Positions 7,007 to 15,607 of a stretch of DNA of 63,521 bases are shown piece by piece. Below the pieces are notes generated by a model. The model saw only the letters and a list, made by a program, of their open reading frames with translations. It did no database searches and was not told the origin of the DNA. Source of the DNA: Actinobacteria bacterium UBA2286 (GTDB taxonomy: Bacteria > Actinomycetota > Coriobacteriia > Anaerosomatales > Anaerosomataceae); contig DDWM01000003.1 in the NCBI GenBank assembly GCA_002345925.1, forward strand, positions 1,160 through 64,680, written 5' to 3'. The stretch's first letter is position 1. Every line of letters starts with the position of its first letter. Made by a program: the position numbers and the translations under genes.

Positions 7007-7906
7007 TCAGGCCGCAGCCTGATCCGGAGCATCTGAGTACCGGCCCACTAGCATCGCCTTGGCATATGCAGCGTGACCCTTCCCGATCAGCCTCACGATG
7101 TGCAGCGTGACGACATAGCCGAGCAGACCAACGAACATCACGAGCGGCGTCGCCCAGGGCTGCAGGATGTAGCCATAGCCACCCATTTGGATGAGCGGGT
7201 AGTCGGTGAACAGCTGCGCAACCGGCCAAACGACTCCCACGGTAGATAGCGTGAGTGCCAACACACCCAGCGTGAAGTAGACGATGCCAAGTGGCAGCTG
7301 CAGCACCATGTAGAGCAGCGTCGTCCACGTGCGCCCGTCGGTGAACCAGAACTTCACCCGCGAGACCCAATCGCCCTTCACGAACGCGGTCCTGGGGCGT
7401 CTCGGCATACGCACGCCGAGCATCGACTCAACAACGCGACCCTCGGCAAGAGAGATCGCTCTGACCGCCGCGAAGAAGCCGACGAGCAGCGGGAGCCCGA
7501 CGAACAGCGGGATGAGGCTCAGCGAGAGCGGTAGCAGCACGGACACGAACGTGAAGTACGCGATGCCCATCACGAACGCGAAGAACAGGTAGAACAACGA
7601 GCCGTAAGCACGCGGGTCGACCAGTACTCCGAAGAACCCGCCAACTTTGCCCTTAGGCGCCTTCGGCACCGGCGCCATGAGCGCGCGAGCCACAGTCACC
7701 TCGGTATCGCGATATGCCTGCGCGACCTCTTCGGGCGAGCCATAGCTCTCGACCGCAGCGGCAAAACTCGCCTCATCCGTGCCCTCTGCCATCTCGGCTC
7801 GAAGGTACTCCTCGGCGTCATAGAGCGCGTCTTGCACAAGCGCGGGATCCGCACCGGCAAGCGCCGTCCTTAAATCAACCAGATACTGTTCGATCATCTC
7901 AGCCAC
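7007..7906 (-). CDS. HAAS-domain (DUF1700-like) sensor membrane protein
   Basis: The 299-aa product begins with an acidic helical cytoplasmic domain (about 1-70) containing VESYGSPEEVAQAYRD, which is the HAAS signature. A hydrophobic C-terminal part follows with paired helices (about 100-150 and 190-280), resembling the putative sensor membrane domain. HAAS proteins are usually encoded beside PadR repressors and are thought to interact with them or share their regulation. Here the start overlaps the padR-like gene by eight bases, which supports that pairing. The signal sensed is unknown. Confidence 0.75.
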   Translation of the reverse strand: MAEMIEQYLVDLRTALAGADPALVQDALYDAEEYLRAEMAEGTDEASFAAAVESYGSPEEVAQAYRDTEVTVARALMAPVPKAPKGKVGGFFGVLVDPRAYGSLFYLFFAFVMGIAYFTFVSVLLPLSLSLIPLFVGLPLLVGFFAAVRAISLAEGRVVESMLGVRMPRRPRTAFVKGDWVSRVKFWFTDGRTWTTLLYMVLQLPLGIVYFTLGVLALTLSTVGVVWPVAQLFTDYPLIQMGGYGYILQPWATPLVMFVGLLGYVVTLHIVRLIGKGHAAYAKAMLVGRYSDAPDQAAA

Positions 7907-8267
7907 GACCTCCCTCCAGGGTCCCGTCCACGAAGTCGCGAGTCCGCGACCACGTCACCTTCCACTGCTCAAGAACTTCCCGTCCCGTCGGCGTAATCGT
8001 GTAGTACCGCCTCGGCGGACCTGATACCGATGGCTCGACCGTACTGCCGAGAAGACCCTGCGCCTCCAGCTGCCTGAGCACGGGGTAAAGCGTCCCCTGC
8101 TTGACCGGCACGCTCTCGGCTGCGGCTCCCTCCAGACGCTTCGCGATCTGGTAGCCGTACAGCGCCTCACTCGACTGGTCGAGAATGGCAAGCAGCACCA
8201 GCGAGACCGTGCCCGAGTTCAGCTCCTTCTGGAACTTGCGGACGATCGATTCGCTTATCTCCGTCAT
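7899..8267 (-). CDS. PadR-family transcriptional repressor
   Basis: This 122-aa winged-helix protein has the PadR core: LLAILDQSSEALYGYQIAKR, then VKQGTLYPVLRQLEAQGLL (recognition helix and wing), then RRYYTITPTGREVLEQW. A C-terminal helix should form the dimer. ATG 8267 has AGGAGG eight bases upstream; a GTG three codons earlier overlaps that site and is unlikely. PadR proteins often repress their own operon and release DNA on binding a drug or stress ligand. A near-perfect palindrome sits in the divergent region between this gene and the lipoprotein gene at 8441. The downstream HAAS, toast-rack and PLDc_N genes are its probable targets. Confidence 0.88.
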   Translation of the reverse strand: MTEISESIVRKFQKELNSGTVSLVLLAILDQSSEALYGYQIAKRLEGAAAESVPVKQGTLYPVLRQLEAQGLLGSTVEPSVSGPPRRYYTITPTGREVLEQWKVTWSRTRDFVDGTLEGGRG

Positions 8268-8307
8268 GTGCGCCACCTCCTCGTTCCGTCAACTTAGTAG
8301 TGTTATT

Positions 8308-8354
8308 AACTTCACACTAGTTCGACTCCATAATACTGTGAACTTCACACTAGT
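8308..8354. promoter_or_regulatory. Candidate PadR operator region
   Basis: The 14-base sequence AACTTCACACTAGT occurs twice (8308-8321 and 8341-8354), 33 bases apart, or about three helical turns. The second copy is half of a 19-bp palindrome centred on 8342, TACTGTGAA-C-TTCACACTA, with one mismatched pair; the first copy is a poorer palindrome. PadR dimers bind such sites. The location in the divergent region between the PadR gene and the DUF3221-like lipoprotein gene would allow control of both. Confidence 0.55.
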
Positions 8355-8440
8355 CAAGAACTTTCTTCGGAATTCTTGGACAAACCAGGGGCAGACGGGA
8401 ATCGTCATATGTGTAAGACCGTTTTGCCGAGGAGGTCGCC

Positions 8441-8812
8441 ATGCGGACGCAACGGTTGATCATGGTTGTTACTGCGGTGCTCATCGCGCTGCTGATGCTC
8501 GTCGCCTGCTCCCCCTCACCGCCTGAGGAAGCGGCGTCGATCAGCGGCGTTATCACTACAGTGACGCCGGGCTACGGCACTCTCGGCAGCGTCTTGGTGG
8601 AGGGAACAGAAGGGTCGACGAGCGTATACGACAAGGCGTCAGTGAACATCACCGCTTCAACGACGCTGCTGCGCAAGACCGGCGACAGCTACGAAGGCGT
8701 CGCCTATTCGGACTTGAAGGTCGGGATGGTCGTGGATGTGTGGTTCACCGGCCCGGTAGCCGAATCCTACCCTGTGCAGGCAACCGCAGACGCGCTCGTT
8801 GTGGTCGAGTGA
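8441..8812 (+). CDS. Small DUF3221-like lipoprotein
   Basis: The 123-aa product has a lipoprotein signal with lipobox LVAC (Cys23). A compact beta-rich domain follows with ISGVITTV near the start and LKVGMVVDVWFTGPVAESYP near the end, the layout of the DUF3221 (YobA-like) family of unknown function. GAGGAGG precedes ATG 8441. It is divergent from the PadR operon and shares the palindromic intergenic region with it, so it may be under the same control. Confidence 0.75.
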   Translation: MRTQRLIMVVTAVLIALLMLVACSPSPPEEAASISGVITTVTPGYGTLGSVLVEGTEGSTSVYDKASVNITASTTLLRKTGDSYEGVAYSDLKVGMVVDVWFTGPVAESYPVQATADALVVVE

Positions 8813-8869
8813 CGCCCAAGCGCTTACTCGGCTACGATAGTGGCCCACACCAAATCAGGGAGACGACCC

Positions 8870-9709
8870 GTGAGCATAAATGAAGCGTTCAAGACAATAT
8901 TCAGCGATCGAGATTGGGCCAAGAAGCTCGGACTCGGAGCACTGGTGTCGCTAATCCCGTACGTGGGAGCGGTCACCATGCTCGGCTATTCGCTGCGGCA
9001 CCTTCGCGACATCGCATGGGATCGCGCGCAGGAACTGCCTGTGTGGAAGGCTTGGATCGAGTACCTCAAGACCGGGTTCTTCGCAATGTTGGTCGGAATC
9101 GTCTACGCCCTGCCGATCACGCTCATAATCACGTTCGTTGTCGTCGTGACCATCGCGCTCGGCACGGTCGGTCTCCGGCAGTCTGGCTCGCCGGCTGCGC
9201 TGATTCTGATGGCGGTAGTCCTCTTCTTCGTTAGCGGGGCTCTGTCGCTCCTCAGTCAACTGGTGCTGTGGCCGGCGTACACGCAAGTCGCCTTGTACGA
9301 CACGCTTCAGTCTGGCTTCGACTTCAAGGGCATCTATGCGCGCGCCAAGTCGAACGCTCCAGCGTACTGGCAGGCAGCACGCGCGACTCTGCTGCTCTCA
9401 GGCGCATCTCTACTCATCATGGGCGTGCTCTGGGGTGGTTGGCTCGCACTCTTCGGGGCAGCACTCTTCGGCATATCCTCGGATGCCAGCCCCATCGGGA
9501 TGTTGCTCGTGCTCCCCGCCGAGTTCGTGATGCTTGCCCTCACCATGCTCATCAGCGTTCCGGTCCAGATCGCCACTTCGCACATCTGGGGCGGATACGC
9601 GCGCTCCGCGTATGACCTTGAGAATCCAACCGTCACGGAAGCCGAGATACAGGCCGAGTACGCGCCCGAGCCGCTGCCCGATTACCTTCCCCCCGCCCCT
9701 GTTCAATAG
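8870..9709 (+). CDS. DUF4013-type polytopic membrane protein
   Basis: About 279 aa. A short cytoplasmic start (INEAFKTIFSDRDWAKKLGLGALVSLIPYVGAVTMLGY) leads into roughly five or six hydrophobic helices, and the protein ends in a Pro-rich cytoplasmic tail. The opening segment and the long paired helices are typical of DUF4013, a widespread family without known function. GTG 8870 was chosen because GGGAG lies about seven bases upstream; GTG 8840 has no such site. It stands alone between a lipoprotein gene and a CWB2 gene. Confidence 0.7.
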   Translation: MSINEAFKTIFSDRDWAKKLGLGALVSLIPYVGAVTMLGYSLRHLRDIAWDRAQELPVWKAWIEYLKTGFFAMLVGIVYALPITLIITFVVVVTIALGTVGLRQSGSPAALILMAVVLFFVSGALSLLSQLVLWPAYTQVALYDTLQSGFDFKGIYARAKSNAPAYWQAARATLLLSGASLLIMGVLWGGWLALFGAALFGISSDASPIGMLLVLPAEFVMLALTMLISVPVQIATSHIWGGYARSAYDLENPTVTEAEIQAEYAPEPLPDYLPPAPVQ

Positions 9710-9794
9710 TGCCGTCCGTCACAGCGGGTTGCAGCTTCGGCACGTTCGGGCCGATACTCTATATGTATCGCCCGGACGCTGAAGGAGCCGTACC

Positions 9795-11303
9795 ATGTTT
9801 CGCAGCCCGCGCCCGGCGGCCCGTCTAGCGGTCGTCGCCGCCCTCACACTTGTCATGGCGCTTGGCGCCTCCCCCGCGTATGCCGCGATGTCGCGTTCGC
9901 TCGTGATGTCGCGCGCGCAGCATTGGGTCGATCTGGTGATTCCATACAGCCAGACCACCTATCGAGATCTGGACGGTAAGTCCGTTTCGTACTCAAGCGG
10001 CTACCGGACGGATTGCTCAGGGTTCGTGTCCATGTCCTGGAACACGTTCAAGCCCGGGTACTCGACTCGCACGCTCCAGCAGACGGCCACACCTATCACC
10101 AAGGAGGCCCTTCAGGTTGGCGATGCGCTTGTCTCCTACAACTACCACGCCGTGATCTTTGGCGGTTGGGTGCCGGGCACCAACCGCACCAAGTTCTATG
10201 AGTATCAGATGGGCTCCGAGGTCTCGCCCGGCGATGGCACGGGCATGCGTATCGAAACGTACCCCGGGTACTCGCCAAAGGACAGCCCGTACATCCCGTA
10301 TCGCCTAAACGGAATCACCGAGAACATCGATTACACCGGCTTCATCGAGCCGGTCGAGGGCTCAAACCGGTATAAGACCGCCGTGGCCGCATCGCGCTCA
10401 GCGTTCGCCACTGGCACCGCCGCAGCGGTCGTCGTGGCCTCAGGCGAGAACTGGCCCGACGCACTTGGCGCATCGGCACTCGCTGGTGTGATCGGCGGAC
10501 CGGTGCTTCTCACCACCCCTGATTCGCTGCCGAGCGAAGTCGCTGCAGAGATCAAGCGTCTCGGCGCGAAAGAAGCAATCGTGGTTGGCGGGGAATCGAG
10601 CGTCTCCAGTCGCGTGTTCAGCGCGCTAGACTCCATCACCGGGGTTATCGCAACCCGTGTGGCGGGCGCAGACCGCTATGAGACCTCAGCCCTTATCGCG
10701 GGTGAAGCCGTCCGCCGAAAGAAGCTGTCGGGCACGTATACCGGCACGGTGTTCGTAACGACCGGTGTGAACTTCCCGGATGCGCTGGCCGCCTCGCCAC
10801 TGGCAGCGAAATCATGCTGGCCGATCCTGCTTACCAAACCCGAGGCGCTCTCCCGAGATGCAAGCAACGCAATCAAGTCGATCGGTGCCAATCACGTTCT
10901 CGTTCTTGGCAGCGCGTCAGCTGTGAGCACGACCACCGAAGCCGATCTTGATGAGCTACTCGGCGATCCCTTGAAGGTCATCCGCCTACAAGGCAAGACA
11001 CGCTACGACACCGGCTATGAGATTGCCACATACGGGCTCGCCAACTGCGGTCTTGGTATGAACGGAGTCGCAATCGCAACCGGCGAGAACTTCCCCGACG
11101 CACTGGCTGGCGGAGTAATGGCTGCCCGCAGCGGCACGGTGCTCATGCTGACACCGCCGAAGTGGCTGGATGCGGACGTGGCCGACCTGCTGCTCAAGAA
11201 CGCAGCGACCGCGGGCAAACCTCGGGTGCTCGGCGGCGTGACCTCGGTCTTGCCGATCGTGCGAGAGGCTATCGCGCTTGCCGTTGGCTCCGGGGTGCAG
11301 TAG
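9795..11303 (+). CDS. Secreted NlpC/P60-like protein with three CWB2 repeats
   Basis: The 502-aa product has a Sec signal peptide (residues 1-30, ending SPAYAA). A papain-like domain follows, with Cys74 in TDCSGFVS and His118 in YNYHAVIFGGW, consistent with NlpC/P60-type peptidases or amidases that cut peptidoglycan. From about residue 192 three cell-wall-binding-2 repeats follow, each beginning with GxxRYxTA or GADRYETS and containing NWPDAL or NFPDAL and VLGG or VLGS motifs. CWB2 triplets bind anionic cell-wall polymers, so the enzyme should sit on the wall. AAGGAG precedes ATG 9795. A third catalytic residue was not identified with certainty. Confidence 0.8.
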   Translation: MFRSPRPAARLAVVAALTLVMALGASPAYAAMSRSLVMSRAQHWVDLVIPYSQTTYRDLDGKSVSYSSGYRTDCSGFVSMSWNTFKPGYSTRTLQQTATPITKEALQVGDALVSYNYHAVIFGGWVPGTNRTKFYEYQMGSEVSPGDGTGMRIETYPGYSPKDSPYIPYRLNGITENIDYTGFIEPVEGSNRYKTAVAASRSAFATGTAAAVVVASGENWPDALGASALAGVIGGPVLLTTPDSLPSEVAAEIKRLGAKEAIVVGGESSVSSRVFSALDSITGVIATRVAGADRYETSALIAGEAVRRKKLSGTYTGTVFVTTGVNFPDALAASPLAAKSCWPILLTKPEALSRDASNAIKSIGANHVLVLGSASAVSTTTEADLDELLGDPLKVIRLQGKTRYDTGYEIATYGLANCGLGMNGVAIATGENFPDALAGGVMAARSGTVLMLTPPKWLDADVADLLLKNAATAGKPRVLGGVTSVLPIVREAIALAVGSGVQ

Positions 11304-11307
11304 CGCC

Positions 11308-11769
11308 TTACGCCTCGGCCATCTCGCGCTTGAAGGCAGAGATCGCTTCTCGGTACTCAGGCATGCTCGTGCCGAGAATCTGGGTCGCCAGGATAGCCGC
11401 GTTCTTCGCGCCGTTGATCGCCACGCAGGCGACCGGCACACCCGTGGGCATCTGCACCATCGAGAGCAGTGAATCCAGCCCACCAAGATCGCTGGTCTTC
11501 ATCGGCACGGTGATGACCGGCAGCGGTGTGTAGGCTGCAACGACTCCGCCGAGGTGAGCGGCCTTGCCCGCAGCCGCGATAAGGACCTTCAGCCCACGGT
11601 CGCCGGCGCTCGACGCCCAGTCGTGCACGGTGCCGGGATTGCGATGCGCGGACGCAACCAGCAACTCAAACGGAACACCCAAGGCCTCAAGCTGCTTGGC
11701 GCACTCCTCCATGACAGTCATATCGGACTTGCTACCCATGACGATTCCTACGAGTGGCGTGCCTGCCAT
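11308..11769 (-). CDS. purE: N5-carboxyaminoimidazole ribonucleotide mutase, class I PurE
   Basis: PurE converts N5-CAIR to CAIR in de novo purine synthesis. The 153-aa product is of normal class I length with the P-loop-like GIVMGSKSDM at the N-terminus, the SAHRNP substrate motif, and the GGVVAAYTPLPVITVP segment. It is not adjacent to purK, and the other pur genes here (purD at 13798, purA at 20165) are in separate units on the same strand. The stop is four bases from the end of the convergent CWB2 gene, with no room for a separate terminator. Confidence 0.95.
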   Translation of the reverse strand: MAGTPLVGIVMGSKSDMTVMEECAKQLEALGVPFELLVASAHRNPGTVHDWASSAGDRGLKVLIAAAGKAAHLGGVVAAYTPLPVITVPMKTSDLGGLDSLLSMVQMPTGVPVACVAINGAKNAAILATQILGTSMPEYREAISAFKREMAEA

Positions 11770-11790
11770 GTGATGCCCCTTTCGGATGTG

Positions 11791-12366
11791 CTATTTACCA
11801 AGCCCGGAGTCAATGAAGTATGTGTCCGAGGCGGTCTGCTTCTCAGTCACCTGTGTGTCTAGTTCGCCCAGCTGCTGTGAAACCTCAGCGATCGATGCCG
11901 AAAGCTCATCGACCTTCGCGGTGTCATCGCTTCCCGACTTGATGAGCTCGTAGAGCGACTTGGTGTCGGCGATCAACTTGATGCCAAGGTCGTCCATCTG
12001 GCCTAGAAGCTTCGCGATCTCAACTTGCTGAGCTGCATATGTCTTGATTTCGTCGGCAACATCGTAGCCTTCGATCTTCTGGAACTCGGCTTCGATCTGC
12101 CCGATGATGTCTTTGCGCTCGGTGAACCTGGTACTCGCTTCGTCAAGCGCTGCTATGCCAGGGACCACACCTGCAGCGGTCATTTCGGCGGTGCTCGCCT
12201 CGTCCATCAGTGTGGCGATCTTCTCATCAAGAGCCGTGTACTCTTGCGACAGTTCGTTTGCTGCGGAGATCGCGGCGTTAGCGTCTTTGGTCTGATCGCA
12301 TCCGGCAAGGCCGAGAACAAGAATGCCTGCGAGCATGACGGCCATGAGCTTGGTGATGCGGGTCAT
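11791..12366 (-). CDS. Helical lipoprotein (YkyA-like shape)
   Basis: The 191-aa product has a lipoprotein signal with lipobox LAGC (Cys23). The remainder is almost entirely charged alpha helix, probably antiparallel coiled coil. This shape recalls putative cell-wall-associated YkyA-type lipoproteins of Gram-positive bacteria, but I see no decisive motif. ATG 12366 follows GAGGGG closely; the longer frame is not supported. It is 21 bases upstream of purE and may be cotranscribed with it. Confidence 0.6.
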   Translation of the reverse strand: MTRITKLMAVMLAGILVLGLAGCDQTKDANAAISAANELSQEYTALDEKIATLMDEASTAEMTAAGVVPGIAALDEASTRFTERKDIIGQIEAEFQKIEGYDVADEIKTYAAQQVEIAKLLGQMDDLGIKLIADTKSLYELIKSGSDDTAKVDELSASIAEVSQQLGELDTQVTEKQTASDTYFIDSGLGK

Positions 12367-12434
12367 GAATCCCCCTCGGAGAAGTTGAATTCTCCGAATG
12401 GTAACCGAGCGCAAGCGGGTCGGCAAACTACAAA

Positions 12435-12453
12435 CCCGTAATGTGACTACGGG
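12435..12453 (-). terminator. Terminator of the purD/HemW-like operon
   Basis: On the minus strand CCCGTA (12453-12448) pairs with TACGGG (12440-12435), followed by TTTGTAGTTTG. The stem overlaps the stop codon of the HemW-like gene. A second palindrome, CGGAGAA/TTCTCCG, lies upstream of the lipoprotein gene at about 12377-12396. Confidence 0.5.
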
Positions 12454-13793
12454 AGCGGCTTCTCGGTTGCCTCGGCCACGGCACATTCGGCGTCAGCGCA
12501 CGTCTGAGAACCGTCGCCGAAGAGCAGCTGGCGCTCGTCCTCGGGCAGACTCGCACGTGCCGAGTCGCGCAGGCTGTTAAGGTTGGCGAACATCTGTCGC
12601 ATCATCGCGACCGTGAGATATCGCCCCTTCGGAGTGAGCGTGAACTCCTCGGCGGTATCGGTGGCGAATGCACCGGCAACTCGGAAGAAACTGACCTCGG
12701 GGAAGAGACCGCGCTCAGGCGTGACGCCGAACTCGGCGGCGAACTCGCGCTTGTCCAGGCGTAGACCGAACAGGTCCATCAAGAACCGATAGCGCATACG
12801 GTCTTTGAGCGTGGAGCGCTTGCAGCCAAGTGAGACGGACTGATGCCCGGCCTCGATCGCCTCGCCGTACTTGCGAAGCGAGAACGTGTTCACAAAGATC
12901 TTTCCGCCGAGATAGGAGAACGCGCCGGAACCGACGCCCACGTACTCCTCGTAGTCCACGATGTACTCGTCGATCATGCCGCCGCCCGTACGCGAGAACG
13001 TCCACGCGGTCGCATGCTCAAAGGTGTCCGAGAGCTCACGAGAGAGCATCTCGTAGTAGCGGGCTTCTCGGCCATAGTCGACCATGCCCACGGTGCGCTT
13101 GAGCGCGGTCGCAACGGAGCGCGACGCCATGAGCGGGTAGAAGGTCGTCTGGTTGCACTTACTCGCCTTGAGCATCTCCACGTCTTTGAGGAGATGCGCC
13201 TCTGTCTGGCTCGGGAAGTTGAAGATCATGTCCACATTGAGCGAGTGGAAGAAGCCCTCCAGCGACTGGAGGCGCTCCAGGATCTCGGCACCTGACCCGT
13301 ATTTGTCGTAGCGGTCCATCTGCTTGAGCAAGTCGTCGTCAAAAGACTGAACGCCTACCGAGAACCGCTGGACGCGGTCCTTGAGCGGTTCGAGGATCTC
13401 CGGGATGAGGTGGTTCGGGTTCGTCTCGGTGGAGACTTCTTTGATGTTGAATAGCTCGCGCGCGAGGTCGATGGTCTCGCAGAGCTCATCGATGAGGATC
13501 GTGGGAGTGCCGCCGCCGATGTACAGTGCGGGGAAGTCGTAGCCAAGCGCGGCAACCATGCGCATCTCGTCACGGAGATTCTTGAAGTAGCGGCGCGCCG
13601 GGTCCTCACTGAATGGGAAGCGGTTGAACGAGCAGTACGGGCAGAGCCTCTCGCAGAATGGGACGTGCGCGTAGAGCATGTACGGACGCCCGGCGACGGG
13701 GCCGGGAAGTCCGGCCACCGGCTTAGGATTGTCCGAGAAATATGAACCCTGCGCGATCTCTACCGCGCGCGACAGCACCCGTTCAGTGAGCAA
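12447..13793 (-). CDS. Radical SAM protein of the coproporphyrinogen III oxidase/HemW family
   Basis: The 448-aa product carries the radical SAM cluster motif CERLCPYC (Cys47, 51, 54) and the SAM-binding IGGGTPT, TETNP and VGVQSFDD segments, with a C-terminal HemN-like domain. Family members are either oxygen-independent coproporphyrinogen oxidase or the haem chaperone HemW; sequence alone does not separate them here. In a cytochrome-rich neighbourhood a haem-related role is plausible. The start is inferred as TTG 13793, where GGGGAGG lies about nine bases upstream inside the end of purD. The genes are four bases apart and surely cotranscribed. The longer frame continues into purD and is not real. 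Confidence 0.85.
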   Translation of the reverse strand: MLTERVLSRAVEIAQGSYFSDNPKPVAGLPGPVAGRPYMLYAHVPFCERLCPYCSFNRFPFSEDPARRYFKNLRDEMRMVAALGYDFPALYIGGGTPTILIDELCETIDLARELFNIKEVSTETNPNHLIPEILEPLKDRVQRFSVGVQSFDDDLLKQMDRYDKYGSGAEILERLQSLEGFFHSLNVDMIFNFPSQTEAHLLKDVEMLKASKCNQTTFYPLMASRSVATALKRTVGMVDYGREARYYEMLSRELSDTFEHATAWTFSRTGGGMIDEYIVDYEEYVGVGSGAFSYLGGKIFVNTFSLRKYGEAIEAGHQSVSLGCKRSTLKDRMRYRFLMDLFGLRLDKREFAAEFGVTPERGLFPEVSFFRVAGAFATDTAEEFTLTPKGRYLTVAMMRQMFANLNSLRDSARASLPEDERQLLFGDGSQTCADAECAVAEATEKPLP

Positions 13794-13797
13794 GAGC

Positions 13798-15075
13798 CTA
13801 TGCCTCCCCAAGCGCCTGAAGCGCCTTGAGTCCGATGTCGGTCCGATACTCCATACCCAGGAAGTCGATGAGGTCGACGGCCTCATAGGCGCGCTTGCGG
13901 GCCTCGGCCATAGTCGGCGCGAGCGCGGTGACGTTGAGGACGCGCCCACCGTTTGTAACAAGCGCACCGTCTTTGATCATCGAGCCGGCATGGAAGACCG
14001 TGACGCCGGGAACCTTGTTGGCCTCGGCGACGCCACCGATTGGCAGCTCCTTGGTGTAGGAACCCGGATAACCTCCCGCAGCGAGCACGACCGAGACGGC
14101 GGCTTCATCGCTCCACTCGAGTGTGACCTCCGAGAGGCGCTTCTCTGCAGTTGCGAACATGATGTCAACGAGGTCGGTCTTGAGAAGCGGAAGCACTACC
14201 TGCGTCTCGGGATCGCCGAAGCGTGCGTTGTACTCAAGCACCTTGGGCCCCTCGGCGGTGAGAATGAATCCGCCGTACAGCACGCCGCGATAGTCGATGC
14301 CCTCATCGCGCATGCCGGCGACCGTACGCTCGAGAATCGCGACCATCTGAGCGAGCATCTCGGCGTCGACTGCTGGAACGGGTGTGTAGACGCCCATGCC
14401 GCCGGTGTTGGGTCCCTCATCGTTGTCGTACGCGCGTTTGTGGTCCTGCGCGGGCACCATCGGCAGCACGGTCACGCCGTCTGTGAAGGCAAGGAGGGAG
14501 CACTCCGGACCTTCGAGATAATCCTCGATGACGACGATCTCGCCGGCCTCGCCGAACTCGCCCTCAAAACATGCCTGAACGGCCGCATTGGCAGCATCCA
14601 CGTCCATTGCAACCGTCACGCCCTTGCCTGCGGCCAGACCATCGGCCTTTACGACGATTGGCGCGCCGTGCTCCTGAATATAAGCCAGCGCCTCGTCCTT
14701 GCCCTCAAACGCCTCGGCCTTCGCGGTTGGGATATCGTGCCTGCCCATAAGATCCTTCGCGAAGATCTTGGAACCCTCGATTTCCGCGCCCGCAGCACCG
14801 GGGCCAAAGCACGGCACTCCGATGACATCGAGCAGGTTGGCCAGGCCGACCACGAGAGGGACTTCGGGTCCGACGACGACAAGGTCAACCGGGTTGCTTT
14901 CGACCCAAGCGACGATCGTCGCCGGGTCGTCGATCTCAGCCGCAACATTGACGGCAAGCTCTGCCGTTCCGCCGTTGCCGGGCATACAGAATAGCTCGGG
15001 CTTATGTGCCGAGCGTGATAGTGCTGAAACGATAGCGTGCTCGCGACCGCCGCCGCCGATTACAAGAATGCGCAT
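13798..15075 (-). CDS. purD: Phosphoribosylamine-glycine ligase
   Basis: PurD (GARS) joins glycine to phosphoribosylamine with ATP. The 425-aa product is of normal length: N-terminal VIGGGGREHAI, the ATP-grasp core with VVKADGLAAGKGV and DHKRAYDNDEGPNTGGMG, the metal-binding VLEYNARFGDPETQ, and a C-terminal domain ending near IGLKALQALGEA. It heads a two-gene unit with the radical SAM HemW-like gene, an uncommon partner for purD. Confidence 0.96.
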   Translation of the reverse strand: MRILVIGGGGREHAIVSALSRSAHKPELFCMPGNGGTAELAVNVAAEIDDPATIVAWVESNPVDLVVVGPEVPLVVGLANLLDVIGVPCFGPGAAGAEIEGSKIFAKDLMGRHDIPTAKAEAFEGKDEALAYIQEHGAPIVVKADGLAAGKGVTVAMDVDAANAAVQACFEGEFGEAGEIVVIEDYLEGPECSLLAFTDGVTVLPMVPAQDHKRAYDNDEGPNTGGMGVYTPVPAVDAEMLAQMVAILERTVAGMRDEGIDYRGVLYGGFILTAEGPKVLEYNARFGDPETQVVLPLLKTDLVDIMFATAEKRLSEVTLEWSDEAAVSVVLAAGGYPGSYTKELPIGGVAEANKVPGVTVFHAGSMIKDGALVTNGGRVLNVTALAPTMAEARKRAYEAVDLIDFLGMEYRTDIGLKALQALGEA

Positions 15076-15156
15076 GGGTGACCCCCGGGTTGCCGGAACC
15101 AGGACTCACCGATTGTAGCGGATGCGTCCAGAGCCGGTGACCCTACGCAGCGATTG

Positions 15157-15480
15157 TTACCCGGCATCCTCGCAAAGGAACGCAGTCGCGTGCTCCCACT
15201 CACCAAAGCAAGACCACGAATCAACAATCCCCCAGGAAACAAGCTGCGCGTATATGTGCTCAGGGGCGTAGACCGCAAAGCGGCCGTCGGCACCGAGCTC
15301 ACGCGAAGCTATGATCATCGCGGCGATCATAGACCCTCCGAGCTCCCCTAGCCCCGATAGATCGGCGAGAACTCGCGGAGATGGGACGGAGAGGGCGTCA
15401 GAAAGCAGCGCTCGGATACTAGACACATCATCTATATCAGCGTCCATGAGACGGATGATGGATATATCACGCTTGAGCAT
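15157..15480 (-). CDS. STAS-domain protein (anti-anti-sigma-like)
   Basis: The 107-aa product fits the STAS fold: an N-terminal helix-strand unit, then VLADLSGLGELGGSMIAAMI, where SpoIIAA relatives have the phosphorylatable serine of the DSSGL type (here GGS), and a closing helix. ATG 15480 follows AGGA by about six bases. The gene lies 130 bases after the pseudo-receiver LuxR gene on the same strand, and both have the 12-base motif TTATCCTAATGG about 90-115 bases before their starts. A regulatory role in a partner-switching or related circuit is inferred; no anti-sigma kinase gene is visible here. Confidence 0.65.
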   Translation of the reverse strand: MLKRDISIIRLMDADIDDVSSIRALLSDALSVPSPRVLADLSGLGELGGSMIAAMIIASRELGADGRFAVYAPEHIYAQLVSWGIVDSWSCFGEWEHATAFLCEDAG

Positions 15481-15568
15481 TGTCTTTCCTGACTGCCGGA
15501 CCGATTGAGGGCTCCGGGGCGAAGCCGTCTTGAACAGTACGCCGCGACGAACGGTAAGACTCAATAGG

Positions 15569-15580
15569 CCATTAGGATAA
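15569..15580 (-). promoter_or_regulatory. Shared 12-base motif upstream of the STAS gene
   Basis: Minus-strand TTATCCTAATGG at 15580-15569, about 90 bases before the STAS start. An identical copy precedes the LuxR gene (16400-16389). Near each copy is the block TCTTACCG, in opposite orientations. A common regulator or promoter type is possible. Confidence 0.35.
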
Positions 15581-15607
15581 TCGCTCGTGAAACCGACTGC
15601 GTCGCCT

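Noticed and set aside
7007..7370. N-terminal extension of the toast-rack lipoprotein upstream of 6983
   Set aside because: That frame overlaps the HAAS gene out of phase and would bury the lipoprotein signal; AGGAGG and lipobox support the start at 6983.
13678..14994. 438-codon frame antisense to purD
   Set aside because: Same composition bias and no recognisable protein; purD is complete on the other strand.
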